Assembly (NCBI GenBank): GCA_947179485.1
Contig: OX359249.1
Span: forward strand, 4,526,001 to 4,590,000
Direction: 5' to 3'
Origin: Allacma fusca
Lineage: Eukaryota > Arthropoda > Collembola > Symphypleona > Sminthuridae
DNA: 64,000 nt
A program made the position numbers and the translations under genes. The notes under the pieces were generated by a model. It was not told the DNA's origin, did no database searches, and was given only the letters and a program-made list of their open reading frames with translations. This document shows positions 63,614 through 64,000 of the stretch, one piece after another (within the stretch, counting starts at the first letter, position 1; every line of letters starts with the position of its first letter).

Positions 63614-63947
63614 AGTTCGAACAAAAACGACAGAGTCCACTTTGGAACTTCCAGGCCGAAAATTCTCGATATGGGTACATAACTAGAAGCACTAGGTGCG
63701 AGGGGTCACGATTCTGTACTTGGATTGAAATTCCTTATTGAATTGTGGAAAGGGTAGTAGGAAACGTACTTGACCCTGTCAGTTCGAACAAAAACGACAG
63801 AGTCCACTTTGGAACTTCCAGGCCGAAATTTCACGATATGGGTACATAACTAGAAGCACTAGGTGCGAGGGGTCACGATTCTGTACTTGGATTGAAATTC
63901 CTTATTGAATTGTGGAAATGGTAGTAGGAAACGTACTTGACCCTGTC

Positions 63948-64000
63948 AGTTCGAACAAAAACGACAGAGTCCACTTTGGAACTTCCAGGCCGAAAATTCT
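63948..64000 (+). repeat. partial monomer at the right edge (53 bp)
   Basis: The first 53 bases of a CTCG-type monomer, cut by the window edge. The array evidently continues. Confidence 0.95.

Larger units (their letters stand above)
58774..63947 (+). repeat. 11-mer then two 10-mer higher-order repeats
   Basis: Copy 1 is 58774-60609 (11 monomers, 1836 bp), copy 2 is 60610-62278 (10 monomers, 1669 bp) and copy 3 starts at 62279. Shared markers are CTTCTAGG, ATTCTTTACTTGG at 59208, 61044 and 62713, and the shortened GTAGAAGAAACG. Copy 1 carries the GGGTTG monomer twice (60276 and 60443) and copy 2 once, which explains 11 against 10. Copy 3 replaces the fused monomer of copies 1 and 2 with two separate monomers (63280 and 63447) and runs toward the window edge. 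Its first two units have private changes (GACAAAGTCC, GAGTCAACTTAGG). Confidence 0.88.
1..64000 (+). repeat. 167-bp satellite DNA array, 383 full monomers
   Basis: The entire window is a head-to-tail tandem repeat of a 167-bp unit, all copies in one orientation. Repeat starts at 1, 168, 335 and so on fix the period. The last start, at 63948, equals 383 units less 14 bp, which is exactly the sum of the length variants seen. The consensus has A51 C31 G41 T44, or 43% G+C. Single-base variants distinguish perhaps a dozen or two monomer types, arranged in higher-order repeats. The unit length is near that of DNA wrapped in a chromatosome, as in many centromeric satellites; centromere function is inferred only. 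No gene, mobile element or unique sequence interrupts it, and neither array edge is in the window. Strand is that of the given consensus and has no transcriptional meaning. Confidence 0.98.

Noticed and set aside
1-64000. CRISPR array, because of regular repeats
   Set aside because: There are no unique spacers; the whole 167-bp unit is repeated, and its length and head-to-tail order are those of a eukaryotic satellite.
1-64000. Assignment to a named satellite family or species (for example plant centromere repeats near 165-180 bp)
   Set aside because: I do not recognise the sequence, and unit length alone is not diagnostic. A search of satellite databases with the monomer at 51092-51258 would decide.

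Overview
The whole 64-kb window is one uninterrupted, head-to-tail satellite DNA array with a 167-bp repeat unit (consensus about 43% G+C). No gene, RNA gene, transposable element, CRISPR array or unique flanking sequence was found, and no monomer is inverted. Counted from the repeat start at base 1, the array holds 383 complete monomers plus a 53-bp partial one at the right edge. The count closes exactly: 383 x 167 bp, minus a net 14 bp from 12 length-variant monomers (one +1, two -3, nine -1), gives the observed last repeat start at 63948. No other uncompensated insertion or deletion is therefore present.

A megabase-type tandem array of nucleosome-length units arranged in higher-order repeats (HORs) points to a eukaryotic centromeric, pericentromeric or other heterochromatic satellite. 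I do not recognise the family and cannot name the species. CpG is close to its composition expectation (7 per consensus monomer), which is unusual for a long-methylated vertebrate satellite but does not exclude any group.

Layout. 1-2505: 10-mer HOR with a nested 4-mer duplication. 2506-17703: related 14- and 15-monomer blocks, alternating after about 6.8 kb. 17704-26220: 9-mer relationship leading into a near-perfect 21-mer (3507 bp) tandem duplication with nested 3-mers. 26221-30228: dimers and a 13-mer partial duplication derived from the 21-mer. 30229-32894: 7-mer (1166 bp). 32895-37236: irregular mosaic. 37237-41242: two copies of a 12-mer (2003 bp). 41243-50757: shuffled cassettes with 16-mer and 8-mer offsets. 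50758-53596: transition zone whose monomers resemble the left end of the window. 53597-58606: two copies of a 15-mer (2505 bp). 58774-64000: an 11-mer followed by two 10-mers, the last diverging.

The array shows recombination directly. Each shared indel marks one event later copied by HOR duplication. Some monomers look like fusions of two neighbours, as unequal crossover predicts. A linked pair of variants at monomer junctions defines a dimeric lineage confined to the middle of the window. Short open frames between 34 and 64 kb are by-products of the repeat and are not annotated as genes. Correspondences between blocks were read by eye through diagnostic variants, not by full alignment.
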